Assembly (NCBI RefSeq): GCF_018982965.1
Contig: NZ_JACBYP010000053.1
Coordinates: 1-51,782, forward strand
Source: Streptomyces mayonensis
GTDB lineage: Bacteria; Actinomycetota; Actinomycetes; Streptomycetales; Streptomycetaceae
Reading direction: 5' to 3'
Length of the DNA stretch: 51,782 nt
The translations under genes were made by a program, and so were the position numbers. Below are positions 1 through 7,466 of the stretch, one piece after another. Position 1 is the stretch's first letter, and each line of letters starts with the position of its first letter. The notes beneath the pieces are model-generated. The model searched no databases. It was not told where the DNA came from and saw nothing but the letters and a program-made list of their open reading frames with translations.

Positions 1-172
<172 letters not shown>

Positions 173-1858
173 TCAGACCTCCACGACGACGGGGAGGATC
201 ATCGGCCGCCGCCGGTAGGTGTCCGACACCCACTTGCCGAGGGTCCTGCGCACCAGCTGCTGAAGCTGGTGGGGCTCGACGACTCCGTCCTGGGCCGAAC
301 GCTCCAGCGCTTCCGTGACCTTGGGGAGCACTGCGGCGAAGGCCGAGTCCTCGATGCCCGAGCCACGGGCCTGGACGTGCGGGCCGCCGGTGATCTTGCC
401 GGTGGACGAGTCGATGACCACGAAGACCGAGATGATGCCCTCGTCGCCGAGGATCTTGCGGTCCTTGAGGGCGGGCTCCCCGACGTCACCGACCGAGAGG
501 CCGTCGACGTAGACGTATCCCGCCTGGACCTTGCCGGTGATTTTCGCCTTGCCCTCGACCAGGTCGACGACGACGCCGTCCTCGGCGATGACGATGCGGT
601 CGTGCGGGACACCGGTCAGGGCGCCCAGTTCGGCGTTGGCACGCAGGTGGCGCCATTCGCCGTGGACCGGCATCAGGTTCTTCGGGCGGCAGATGTTGTA
701 GAAGTACAGCAGCTCGCCGGCCGAGGCGTGGCCCGAGACGTGGACCTTGGCGTTGCCCTTGTGGACGACGTTGGCGCCCCAGCGGGTCAGGCCGTTGATC
801 ACGCGGTACACCGCGTTCTCGTTGCCCGGGATGAGGGACGAGGCGAGGATCACCGTGTCGCCGCTGACGATGCGGATCTGGTGGTCCCGGTTGGCCATGC
901 GGGACAGGGCGGCCATGGGTTCGCCCTGGGAGCCCGTGCAGACCAGGACCACTTCGCTGTCCGGCAGGTCGTCCAGCGTCTTGACGTCCACCACGAGCCC
1001 CGGCGGGACCTTCAGGTAGCCGAGGTCCCTCGCGATGCCCATGTTGCGGACCATCGAGCGGCCGACGAAGGCCACCCGGCGGCCGTACTCGTGGGCCGCG
1101 TCGAGGATCTGCTGGATGCGGTGGACGTGGCTGGCGAAGCTGGCCACGATGATGCGCTTGCGGGCCCCGGCGAAGACCTGCCTCAGGACGTTCGAGATGT
1201 CCCGCTCGGGCGGGACGAAGCCCGGGACCTCGGCGTTCGTCGAGTCCGCGAGGAGAAGGTCGATCCCTTCCTCGCTCAGCCGCGCGAAGGAGTGCAGGTC
1301 CGTGAGGCGGCCGTCCAGCGGGAGCTGGTCCATCTTGAAGTCGCCGGTGTGGACGGCCATGCCCGCAGGGGTGCGGATGGCGACGGCCAGGGCGTCCGGG
1401 ATGGAGTGGTTGACCGCGACGAACTCGCAGTCGAAGGGGCCGACCCGTTCGCGGTGTCCCTCCGCCACCTCCAGGGTGTACGGACGGATGCGGTGTTCCT
1501 GGAGCTTGGCCTCGATGAGCGCCAGGGTCAGCTTGGAGCCGATCAGCGGGATGTCCGGCTTCTCCTTGAGGAGGAACGGGACGCCGCCGATGTGGTCCTC
1601 GTGGCCGTGGGTGAGGACGATGCCCTCGATGTCGTCGAGGCGGTCCCGGATGGACGAGAAGTCCGGCAGGATCAGGTCGATTCCGGGCTGCTCCTCCTCG
1701 GGGAAGAGCACTCCGCAGTCGACGATCAGCAGACGGCCGTCGTACTCGAAGACCGTCATGTTGCGGCCGATTTCGCCGAGACCGCCGAGCGGGGTGACCC
1801 GGAGGCCGCCCTTGGGAAGCGCCGGGGGCCGGCCCAGTTCAGGGTGCGGATGACTCAA
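173..1858 (-). CDS. rnj: ribonuclease J
   Basis: A 561-residue metallo-beta-lactamase/beta-CASP ribonuclease with 5'-3' exo- and endonuclease activity in mRNA decay and rRNA processing. The zinc-binding motif HGHEDHIGG lies at residues 84-92, and a later VHTGDFKMD segment supplies further metal ligands. The downstream beta-CASP segment includes VSGHASAGE, and the C-terminal domain ends in a basic tail. The length is normal for actinobacterial RNase J. The chosen start is TTG, preceded by a GAGGAG-type ribosome binding site. It lies downstream of dapA on the same strand with a 153-bp spacer that holds a 10-bp stem, so the two may be only partly co-transcribed. dapA-rnj adjacency is usual in Streptomyces. 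Confidence 0.96.
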   Translation of the reverse strand: MSHPHPELGRPPALPKGGLRVTPLGGLGEIGRNMTVFEYDGRLLIVDCGVLFPEEEQPGIDLILPDFSSIRDRLDDIEGIVLTHGHEDHIGGVPFLLKEKPDIPLIGSKLTLALIEAKLQEHRIRPYTLEVAEGHRERVGPFDCEFVAVNHSIPDALAVAIRTPAGMAVHTGDFKMDQLPLDGRLTDLHSFARLSEEGIDLLLADSTNAEVPGFVPPERDISNVLRQVFAGARKRIIVASFASHVHRIQQILDAAHEYGRRVAFVGRSMVRNMGIARDLGYLKVPPGLVVDVKTLDDLPDSEVVLVCTGSQGEPMAALSRMANRDHQIRIVSGDTVILASSLIPGNENAVYRVINGLTRWGANVVHKGNAKVHVSGHASAGELLYFYNICRPKNLMPVHGEWRHLRANAELGALTGVPHDRIVIAEDGVVVDLVEGKAKITGKVQAGYVYVDGLSVGDVGEPALKDRKILGDEGIISVFVVIDSSTGKITGGPHVQARGSGIEDSAFAAVLPKVTEALERSAQDGVVEPHQLQQLVRRTLGKWVSDTYRRRPMILPVVVEV

Positions 1859-1876
1859 AAGACTCTCCTCACCACA

Positions 1877-1906
1877 CGCGCCACGTACCGGTGGGCACGT
1901 GGCGCG
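1877..1906 (-). terminator. hairpin between dapA and rnj
   Basis: A perfect 10-bp stem (CGCGCCACGT paired with ACGTGGCGCG) with a 10-nt loop sits between the dapA stop and the rnj start. It may be a weak terminator, an attenuator or a processing site. There is no U tract, as is common in Streptomyces. Confidence 0.45.
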
Positions 1907-2011
1907 CGTGACGTTCGTGCAGAAGCAGTTGTCGTATGGGGTGCGGGCACCGGTGGCCCGCCTATTCAGTTGTGAAGTCCGTCCGGTCGTGCGGTGGTGC
2001 GAAGTCTGATG

Positions 2012-2911
2012 TCAGAGATGTACCCCGCCGGCGGCAAGATCGATCTTGAGCTGTTCGGTCTCCTCTGCCGTGAGACCGACCATGGGGGCACGCAGCGGTC
2101 CGGCGGGCAGTCCCTGGAGGGCGAGCGCGGCCTTCGTGGTCATGACGCCCTGGGTACGGAACATGCCGGTGAAGACGTGGAGCAGCTTCTGGTGGATCTC
2201 CAGTGCCTTCTGTACGTCACCGGCGACGTGTGCGTCCACCATGGCACGCAGTTCCGGGGTGACGACGTGGCCGACGACCGAGACGAAGCCGACCGCGCCC
2301 ACGGAGAGCAGCGGCAGGTTGAGCATGTCGTCGCCGGAGTACCAGGCGAGGCCGGAGCCCGCGATGGCCCAGCTGGCGCGGCCGAGGTCGCCCTTGGCGT
2401 CCTTGTTGGCGACGATCCGCGGGTGCTCCGCGAGGCGGACCAGGGTCTCCGTGTTGATCGGGACGCCGCTGCGGCCCGGGATGTCGTAGAGCATGACGGG
2501 CAGTGCCGAGGCGTCGGCGATGGCCGTGAAGTGCTGGTACAGGCCCTCCTGAGGGGGCTTGTTGTAGTACGGCGTGACGACCAGGAGGCCGTGTGCGCCG
2601 GCGCGCTCGGCCGTGCGGGCCAGCTCGATGCTGTGCTGGGTGTTGTTGGTACCGACGCCGGCGACGACGTGGGCCCGGTCGCCGACGGCCTCCACGACGG
2701 CTCGTACGAGGTCCGTTTTCTCCGCGTCGCTGGTGGTGGGGGACTCTCCGGTGGTGCCGTTGAGAATCAGGCCGTCGTTGCCTGCGTCCACCAGGTGGGT
2801 GGCGAGCCGCTGCGCGCCGTCGAGGTCGAGTGCGCCGTCCGCCGTGAAGGGCGTGACCATGGCGGTGAGGACCCGCCCGAAGGGGGTCTGCGGAGTGGAG
2901 GTCGGAGCCAT
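2012..2911 (-). CDS. dapA: 4-hydroxy-tetrahydrodipicolinate synthase
   Basis: A 299-residue class I aldolase that condenses pyruvate with aspartate semialdehyde, the first committed step of the diaminopimelate/lysine pathway. The signature GTTGES is at residues 52-57, the YDIPGR motif with the catalytic Tyr at 142-147, and the Schiff-base Lys in the NKDAKGDL segment at about 170. The length is typical. It starts at ATG; no strong Shine-Dalgarno sequence is visible. dapB lies about 3.8 kb away on the same strand, separated by thyX and three small membrane-protein genes. Cytoplasmic homotetramer by family knowledge. Confidence 0.96.
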   Translation of the reverse strand: MAPTSTPQTPFGRVLTAMVTPFTADGALDLDGAQRLATHLVDAGNDGLILNGTTGESPTTSDAEKTDLVRAVVEAVGDRAHVVAGVGTNNTQHSIELARTAERAGAHGLLVVTPYYNKPPQEGLYQHFTAIADASALPVMLYDIPGRSGVPINTETLVRLAEHPRIVANKDAKGDLGRASWAIAGSGLAWYSGDDMLNLPLLSVGAVGFVSVVGHVVTPELRAMVDAHVAGDVQKALEIHQKLLHVFTGMFRTQGVMTTKAALALQGLPAGPLRAPMVGLTAEETEQLKIDLAAGGVHL

Positions 2912-2984
2912 GGGTTACACGCTACTCGTTGCTCAGGGCGGGGTCTGCCCTCGGGGGAGATGGCAGGTCGGAAGAAATGCGGAG

Positions 2985-3022
2985 CCCGGCACTGCCTGCT
3001 CGGGGGTTCAAGCAGTGCCGGG
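2985..3022 (-). terminator. terminator downstream of thyX
   Basis: A perfect 11-bp stem (CCCGGCACTGC paired with GCAGTGCCGGG) with a 16-nt loop lies between the thyX stop and the dapA start. On the minus strand a T-containing stretch follows it. It probably separates thyX from dapA. Confidence 0.65.
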
Positions 3023-3134
3023 TCCCGTTGATCAGGCTAGATGAAATACTACAGACGCCGCAATCCGGACACTTCGCACGGTCGATGCGCACATGTGTGC
3101 CCGGTATGGGCAGCGGCGGGTCGTACCAGGGGCG

Positions 3135-4784
3135 TTACGGTGCGACGCGTCCGTTGGCGTTGAAGGCGGCGTAGGTGAGCGGCATGAGCCGGGCCCATTC
3201 CGCCTCCATCTTCTCGCCGACCATCTCGATCTCCCGTTGCGGGAAGGAGGGGACCTTCGCCAGCTCGTGCTGGGTGCGCAGGCCCAGGAAGTGCATCAGC
3301 GAGCGGGCGTTGCAGGTGGCGTACATCGAGGAGTACAGGCCGACGGGGAGCACCGCGCGGGCCACCTCGCGGGCGACGCCGGCTTCGAGCATCTGCTGGT
3401 ACGTGCGGTAGGCCTCCAGGTAGGAGTCCTCCATGGACCGGCTCACCAGTTCGTGCTGCTCGGCGGTGCCCTCGACGAAGACGTACTTGCCGGGTCGGCC
3501 CTGCTGGACGAGCTTGCGGGACTCGTCCGGCGTGTAGAAGACCGGCTGGAGCTCGCGGTAGCGGCCGGACTCCTCGTTGTAGGAGTTGTGGACGACGATG
3601 CCGCCCGCCAGGAAGTTGTGCCAGGGGCCCTCGACGGAGAGGTCGTAGGTCATCTCCTCCCCGTCGTCCTCGATGCCGACGATCCGGTCGGGGACCGCCT
3701 TCGCGACCTCGCCGCCGCGTCGTGCCTGCGCCTGCTCACCGGCGCTCTTGACCGCGTGGCAGGGTTCACAGGCGGGGGCGAGGTTCCCGGCGTCGAGGGC
3801 CTGGGCCAGATCGCGTGCCACGGGGACGACGTGGTCCAGGGCGAGCTGCTCGCGGGGGAAGTCCTGGCCGCAGAGGTGGCAGGTGTCGACCTCCTTGATC
3901 AGCTCCTGCCGCCGCATGGCGGTCCACACGCCGATGCCCCGCCGCAGACCCGGCGGAACGAGGTCGTCGGAGGGTCGCGGGTCGGTACCGGCGGCCATGA
4001 CCGCGTCGCCGACGGCGAGCTCCCCCGCCTTGCGCCACCCCTCGGGGGTGAACACGGCGTGATCCACCGTGCAGCGGAGCGTCTTCCCGGAGGCCGTGGT
4101 GATCCTCACCAGGTTCTTCACCCCGGACTGGATCACGTCGACGATCCTGGCCCGCTGGGCGAGCATCGTCTCCTCGTCGTAGCAGCGCACATGGCTGCGC
4201 CGCACCGGCTCGAGCCCCCGCAGCCGCGTACTCGGGTGCAGCTCGCGGAACTCCGCCACGGCGGACTCGGCCGCCTCACGGTTCTCGTACAGCCCCAGGT
4301 AGTGGTTGCTCTCGCCGCGCCTGACCTGTGCCATCCACTTTCCGGCCCGGCTGTGCCAGGTCACTCCGCCCGCGGAGTGCGGCAGCCGGTCCTCGACACC
4401 TGTGTGCCAGAGCTTGTACAGCTCGGCGATGGTGCGTCGGCGGAGGTTGCCGGATTCGCTCTCCAGCGTGATCTCGGTGTCGCCGGCGATGCACCAGCCG
4501 ACCCGGTGCCGCATGAACTCGCGGAAGACGAAGATCGGGGCGCTGACGAAGAAGGTCATCGAGTTGTGCTCGAACGGGCTGCCGTGCCGGTCCCGCATCA
4601 GGTAGTTGATCAGGCCCTTCGAACGCTCCGGGTCCTTCTTCAACTCGTCCAGGGACTGCTCCCCGGCGGTGGAGACGCGGGCGGCGAACAGCACGTCGGA
4701 GTCGGTCGCGCTGCTCTTGACCAGCTCGACGGTGACGTCGCTGCGAAGTTCGATCTTGGAATCGTCGGCGGGGGTGTCGGTCAC
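3135..4784 (-). CDS. thyX: FAD-dependent thymidylate synthase with in-frame intein
   Basis: ThyX methylates dUMP using methylenetetrahydrofolate, NADPH and FAD. The frame encodes 549 residues, about twice the usual ~246, because a 303-residue intein (residues 98-400) is inserted. The two exteins (residues 1-97 and 401-549) add to exactly 246 residues. N-extein landmarks are DRHGSPFEHN and FREFMRHRVGW; the C-extein begins SYNEESGRYRELQPVFY and contains ARSLMHFLGLRTQHE. The insertion splits the RHR...SYNEESGR signature that binds FAD and dUMP, so splicing should be required for activity. I chose the GTG at 4784, giving VTDTPADD, because it restores the family length; an in-frame TTG at 4808 is also open. 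A hairpin follows the stop. No thyA is in this window. Confidence 0.95.
   Translation of the reverse strand: MTDTPADDSKIELRSDVTVELVKSSATDSDVLFAARVSTAGEQSLDELKKDPERSKGLINYLMRDRHGSPFEHNSMTFFVSAPIFVFREFMRHRVGWCIAGDTEITLESESGNLRRRTIAELYKLWHTGVEDRLPHSAGGVTWHSRAGKWMAQVRRGESNHYLGLYENREAAESAVAEFRELHPSTRLRGLEPVRRSHVRCYDEETMLAQRARIVDVIQSGVKNLVRITTASGKTLRCTVDHAVFTPEGWRKAGELAVGDAVMAAGTDPRPSDDLVPPGLRRGIGVWTAMRRQELIKEVDTCHLCGQDFPREQLALDHVVPVARDLAQALDAGNLAPACEPCHAVKSAGEQAQARRGGEVAKAVPDRIVGIEDDGEEMTYDLSVEGPWHNFLAGGIVVHNSYNEESGRYRELQPVFYTPDESRKLVQQGRPGKYVFVEGTAEQHELVSRSMEDSYLEAYRTYQQMLEAGVAREVARAVLPVGLYSSMYATCNARSLMHFLGLRTQHELAKVPSFPQREIEMVGEKMEAEWARLMPLTYAAFNANGRVAP
3585..4493 (-). mobile_element. ThyX intein with AP2-like and HNH segments
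   Basis: This protein-splicing element of 303 residues begins at Cys98 (CIAGDTEITLE, block A) and ends with VVHN (block G) before Ser401, the +1 nucleophile. Block B is TVDHAVF (residues 239-245), giving the TxxH motif, and block F is YDLSVEGPWHNFLAGG. Two extra segments are inserted. Residues about 142-180 (WHSRAGKWMAQVRRG followed by YLGLYENREAAESAVAEF) resemble an AP2 DNA-binding domain. Residues about 302-345 (CHLCGQDF, DHVVPVA, GNLAPACEPCHAVK) form an HNH endonuclease with its CxxC pairs, Asp-His and Asn intact. The splicing and homing residues that I can identify all look functional. Confidence 0.93.
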
Positions 4785-4990
4785 GGTGTGGAGGGCCTTC
4801 CCGGTCAATCTCGGTCAGTCTCAGCGCTTGGCGTGGCCACTCTACGGCCCTCCACCCGCGGGGCTTGCCGAATGGGGCGTTCAGTGCGGTGCCGCAATGA
4901 AGTCGGTGAAACAGGGCACCAGAAGGGGCGTTCGTTCGTCTGTATGAGTAACAGCGATTCACTCAGTCCCCGGAAGGAGACGCAGCTTCC

Positions 4991-5230
4991 ATGATCCGCC
5001 GGCGTGAACCCGTGCCGTTCGCCTTCGTCGCCGAAGCCGACAGGTTCCGCAGCAATGTCACTCCCCCGCCCCGCGAGCGGGCGTCCTTCGGCCAGCTGGC
5101 CGGGCGCTGGCTGCTCGGTCTGACCGTCGTCGCCGGGATCGCGGGGTCCCTGCTGATCGGGATGCCCTCCCTGTCGGCCGACCAGCCCAACCCGCACAAG
5201 CAGCCGTCACAGGCGTCCCAGGACCGCTGA
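4991..5230 (+). CDS. small single-pass membrane protein
   Basis: A 79-residue protein of unknown function. An N-terminal soluble part (MIRRREPVPFAFVAEADRF) is followed by one transmembrane segment at about residues 38-59 (WLLGLTVVAGIAGSLLIGM) and a short Pro/Gln/Ser-rich tail. It starts at ATG after GGAAGGAGA. It is divergent from thyX, and the 206-bp spacer must hold both promoters. The last codons and the stop lie in the first copy of a 36-bp tandem duplication, so the tail may vary between strains. Similar small proteins sit next to thyX in Streptomyces, as far as I recall. Confidence 0.75.
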   Translation: MIRRREPVPFAFVAEADRFRSNVTPPPRERASFGQLAGRWLLGLTVVAGIAGSLLIGMPSLSADQPNPHKQPSQASQDR

Positions 5231-5272
5231 GACACGCAGCCGTCGCAGGCGTCCCAGGACCGCTCGGACACG
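5201..5272 (+). repeat. 36-bp tandem duplication across a stop codon
   Basis: Two adjacent 36-bp copies (5201-5236 and 5237-5272) differ at three positions. The first copy contains the TGA stop of the 79-residue membrane protein; in the second the corresponding triplet is TCG. Confidence 0.85.
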
Positions 5273-5383
5273 CGGCGGGGACGACCGGACCGACCTCCGT
5301 CCGGACCCCGAGAGTGGTGACCGGAGACACAGGTCGGTAGCCTCACCGGGCACAGCACACCGTGGAACGAGTGAGGACCAGCC

Positions 5384-5938
5384 GTGCCCCTGCCCTTCCT
5401 GACGGCCGACCGCGCCTTCGACGCGGCCGACGACGTCGCGCTGCCGTACGACGACCGCGACCTGTGGCGCCGGCCCTACCGGCCGGGGCCCTGGCGCGTG
5501 GGGGTGGCGGCGCTGATGCTGCTGCTCGCCTCGTTCGTGCTGTTCGCGGCGGTCATCATCGCGGCGGCGGGCTCGCCGTCCTCCGCCGGAGTGGTCTTCG
5601 GCATCGCGGCCGTCGTCGTCGCCTGCGCCCTGCGGCTGCTGCGCATGGGGGCGTGGGTGAGCGCCCACGGGGTGCGTCAGGTGAGCTTCTTCAGCACGCG
5701 CACCGTGGCGTGGCAGCAAGTGGCCGGCGTGCGCACCGTGCAGCAGCCGGTGCGCTGGCTGGGTCTGCCGCGCACGGTGCAGGGGCAGGCACTGCTCCTG
5801 GCCCGGCAGGGCCGGACCGGGGAAACACTGCCCCCGCTGCTGACCACCCACAACTTCGACTTCCTCGCGCGTGACGACGCTTTCAACCGCGCCGCGGACG
5901 CGGTGGAGGCCTGGGCCGACGAGTACCGGCGGCGCTGA
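5384..5938 (+). CDS. PH-domain membrane protein
   Basis: A 184-residue protein starting at GTG after a GAGGA site. Two hydrophobic helices at about residues 38-90 (VGVAALMLLLASFVLFAAVII and GVVFGIAAVVVACALRLL) precede a short soluble domain. Its sequence (ISAHGVRQVSFFSTRTVAWQQV-like, then VRTVQQPVRWLGL) fits the bacterial PH domain (bPH) found in many actinobacterial membrane proteins. The role is unknown; it is probably an inner-membrane protein with a cytoplasmic PH-like domain. It is convergent with the TPR gene, and a very strong hairpin lies between them. Confidence 0.7.
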   Translation: MPLPFLTADRAFDAADDVALPYDDRDLWRRPYRPGPWRVGVAALMLLLASFVLFAAVIIAAAGSPSSAGVVFGIAAVVVACALRLLRMGAWVSAHGVRQVSFFSTRTVAWQQVAGVRTVQQPVRWLGLPRTVQGQALLLARQGRTGETLPPLLTTHNFDFLARDDAFNRAADAVEAWADEYRRR

Positions 5939-5953
5939 GCGCCGACGACAGGG

Positions 5954-6005
5954 CGGAGACGCCGGGGCCCGGACCGTGAGCGCGGTCCGGGCCCCGGCGT
6001 CTCCG
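5954..6005. terminator. 23-bp perfect-stem bidirectional terminator
   Basis: The arms 5954-5976 and 5983-6005 are exactly complementary over 23 bp with a 6-nt loop (TGAGCG). It begins 16 bp after the stop of the PH-domain gene and faces the convergent TPR gene. Such long GC stems act as terminators in Streptomyces. Confidence 0.85.
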
Positions 6006-6115
6006 TATCTGCCCAGGCGTCTCCGTTCCTGCCCCGGCGCATCCGTACTACCTGCCCCGGCGTCTCCGTTCCCTGCTCAGGCGTCTCCGCCCGTGCCTGG
6101 GAGTGTCCGTTCGTC
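5992..6115. repeat. about 20-bp imperfect tandem array, six units
   Basis: Units begin at 5992, 6012, 6032, 6055, 6076 and 6096 and resemble CCCCGGCGTCTCCGTTCCTG, with lengths of 20-23 bp. The first unit overlaps the right arm of the 23-bp terminator stem, so the array probably arose by repeated duplication of the stem sequence. Confidence 0.8.
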
Positions 6116-6119
6116 CCTT

Positions 6120-6180
6120 CAGGCCGCCTCGACTCGTCAGGCCGCCTCGGCTCGTCCCTTCAGGCCGCCTCGGCCTGCTT
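6120..6180. repeat. short array CAGGCCGCCTCG, three units
   Basis: Three units begin at 6120, 6138 and 6161 with the core CAGGCCGCCTCG. The last unit lies over the stop codon and final codons of the TPR protein gene, so the repeat was probably seeded from coding sequence. Confidence 0.7.
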
Positions 6181-6615
6181 GCCGTCGTGCAGGGCGATCG
6201 CGCGCTGCATCGCCTTGCGGGCGCGCGGGGTGTCGCGCGCGTCGTGGTAGGCGACGGCGAGGCGGAACCAGCTGCGCCAGTCGCCGGGTGCGTCCTCGGT
6301 CTCGGCCTTGCGCAGCGCGAAGACCTCGTCGGCCGACTCACGGTCGACGCGGCCGCTGGGGGTGCGCTTCAGCTCGTCGACGGGCAGTCCGCCCTCGGCG
6401 TCGAGTTCGGCGGCGAGCTGGTTGGCCCGGCGGACGAACTGGGTGTTCTTCCAGAGGAACCACAGGCCGATCACCGGCAGGATCAGCACCGCGACGCCGA
6501 AGGTGACGGTGAGCAGGGTGCCGGTCTTGATGAGCAGCACGCCGCGGCTGCCGACCAGGACGAAGTAGAAGACCAGGACGGCGGCCGTGACGAGGTAGGT
6601 GATCTTCGCGCGCAT
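6160..6615 (-). CDS. TPR-containing membrane protein
   Basis: A 151-residue protein with two transmembrane helices at about residues 5-28 (YLVTAAVLVFYFVLVGSRGVLL) and 33-56 (LLTVTFGVAVLILPVIGLWFLW). A cytoplasmic C-terminal part contains one TPR-like helical pair (DWRSWFRLAVAYHDARDTPRARKAM split over residues about 115-140). Function is unknown; small TPR membrane proteins of this kind sit beside dapB in Streptomyces. The ATG start is 73 bp downstream of the dapB stop, and that spacer is filled by a 12-bp repeat array. Confidence 0.75.
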   Translation of the reverse strand: MRAKITYLVTAAVLVFYFVLVGSRGVLLIKTGTLLTVTFGVAVLILPVIGLWFLWKNTQFVRRANQLAAELDAEGGLPVDELKRTPSGRVDRESADEVFALRKAETEDAPGDWRSWFRLAVAYHDARDTPRARKAMQRAIALHDGKQAEAA

Positions 6616-6625
6616 GGGGGTCAGG

Positions 6626-6684
6626 GGCTCGGTTCGCGTCTCGGTTCAGGGCTCGGTTCGGGACTCGGTTCGGGACTTGGGGCA
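6626..6684. repeat. about 12-bp tandem array between dapB and the TPR gene
   Basis: Five units resembling GGCTCGGTTCGG (11-12 bp each) occupy nearly the whole spacer between the dapB stop and the TPR gene start. A change in copy number would change intergenic spacing without touching either frame. Confidence 0.75.
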
Positions 6685-6688
6685 GGTC

Positions 6689-7441
6689 TCAGGCGAGGTC
6701 CAGGAAGTGTTCCAGACCGAAGGTGAGGCCCGGCGTGGTGACCACCCGGCGGGCGCCCAGCAGGATGCCCGGCATGAAGCTGCTGTGGTGCAGGGAGTCG
6801 TGCCGGACGGTGAGGGTCTCCCCTTCACCGCCGAGCAGCACCTCCTGGTGGGCGAGCAGGCCACGCAGCCGGATCGCGTGCACGGGGACGCCGTCCACGT
6901 CCGCGCCGCGGGCACCGTCCAGGGCGGTGGCAGTGGCGTCGGGCGCCTGTGCGGAGCCTGCCTTCTGCCGGGCCGCCGCGATCAGCTGGGCGGTGCGGGT
7001 GGCGGTGCCGCTGGGGGCGTCCACCTTGTTCGGGTGGTGCAGCTCGACGACCTCGACGGACTCGAAGTACGGGGCGGCGAGCTGCGCGAACCTCATGGTG
7101 AGTACGGCGCCGATGGAGAAGTTCGGGGCGATGAGCACGCCCGTCTCCGGGGAGGCGTCGAGCCAGGTGTTCAGCTGCGTGAGGCGTTCGTCGGTCCAGC
7201 CGGTGGTGCCGACGACGGCGTGGATGCCGTGGCGTACGCAGTAGTCGAGGTTGTCCATCACCGAGGCGGGGGTGGTCAGCTCGACGGCGACCTGGGCGCC
7301 GGCCCCGGCCAGCGCCTCCAGGCTGTCGCCCCGGCCGAGGGCGGCGACCAGCTCCATGTCCTCGGCGGCCTCGACCGCCCGTACCGCCTCGGAGCCGATC
7401 CGGCCCTTGGCACCGAGGACGGCCACGCGCAGCTTGCTCAT
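6689..7441 (-). CDS. dapB: 4-hydroxy-tetrahydrodipicolinate reductase
   Basis: A 250-residue enzyme that reduces dehydrated HTPA to tetrahydrodipicolinate with NAD(P)H, the second dedicated step of the diaminopimelate pathway. The nucleotide-binding loop VLGAKGRIG is at residues 8-16. The catalytic and substrate-binding motif HHPNKVDAPSGTA is at about 135-147, with the proton-donor His and the Lys visible. GTTGWT and PNFSIG are also present. It starts at ATG after AAGGAAG, 25 bp downstream of the M16 peptidase stop, so it is probably in the pnp-M16-dapB operon. Confidence 0.96.
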   Translation of the reverse strand: MSKLRVAVLGAKGRIGSEAVRAVEAAEDMELVAALGRGDSLEALAGAGAQVAVELTTPASVMDNLDYCVRHGIHAVVGTTGWTDERLTQLNTWLDASPETGVLIAPNFSIGAVLTMRFAQLAAPYFESVEVVELHHPNKVDAPSGTATRTAQLIAAARQKAGSAQAPDATATALDGARGADVDGVPVHAIRLRGLLAHQEVLLGGEGETLTVRHDSLHHSSFMPGILLGARRVVTTPGLTFGLEHFLDLA

Positions 7442-7466
7442 GTCTGTTGCTTCCTTACGGGGATCG

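Noticed and set aside
269..1975. 568-codon plus-strand open frame antisense to RNase J
   Set aside because: It is a high-GC shadow of rnj: no recognisable domain, no ribosome binding site, and a composition dominated by Asp, Val, Arg and Ala as expected of an antisense frame.
3135..4784. thyX considered a fusion or frameshifted gene because of doubled length
   Set aside because: Both exteins are complete and join to the family length, and the insert has intein end motifs, so splicing explains the length.
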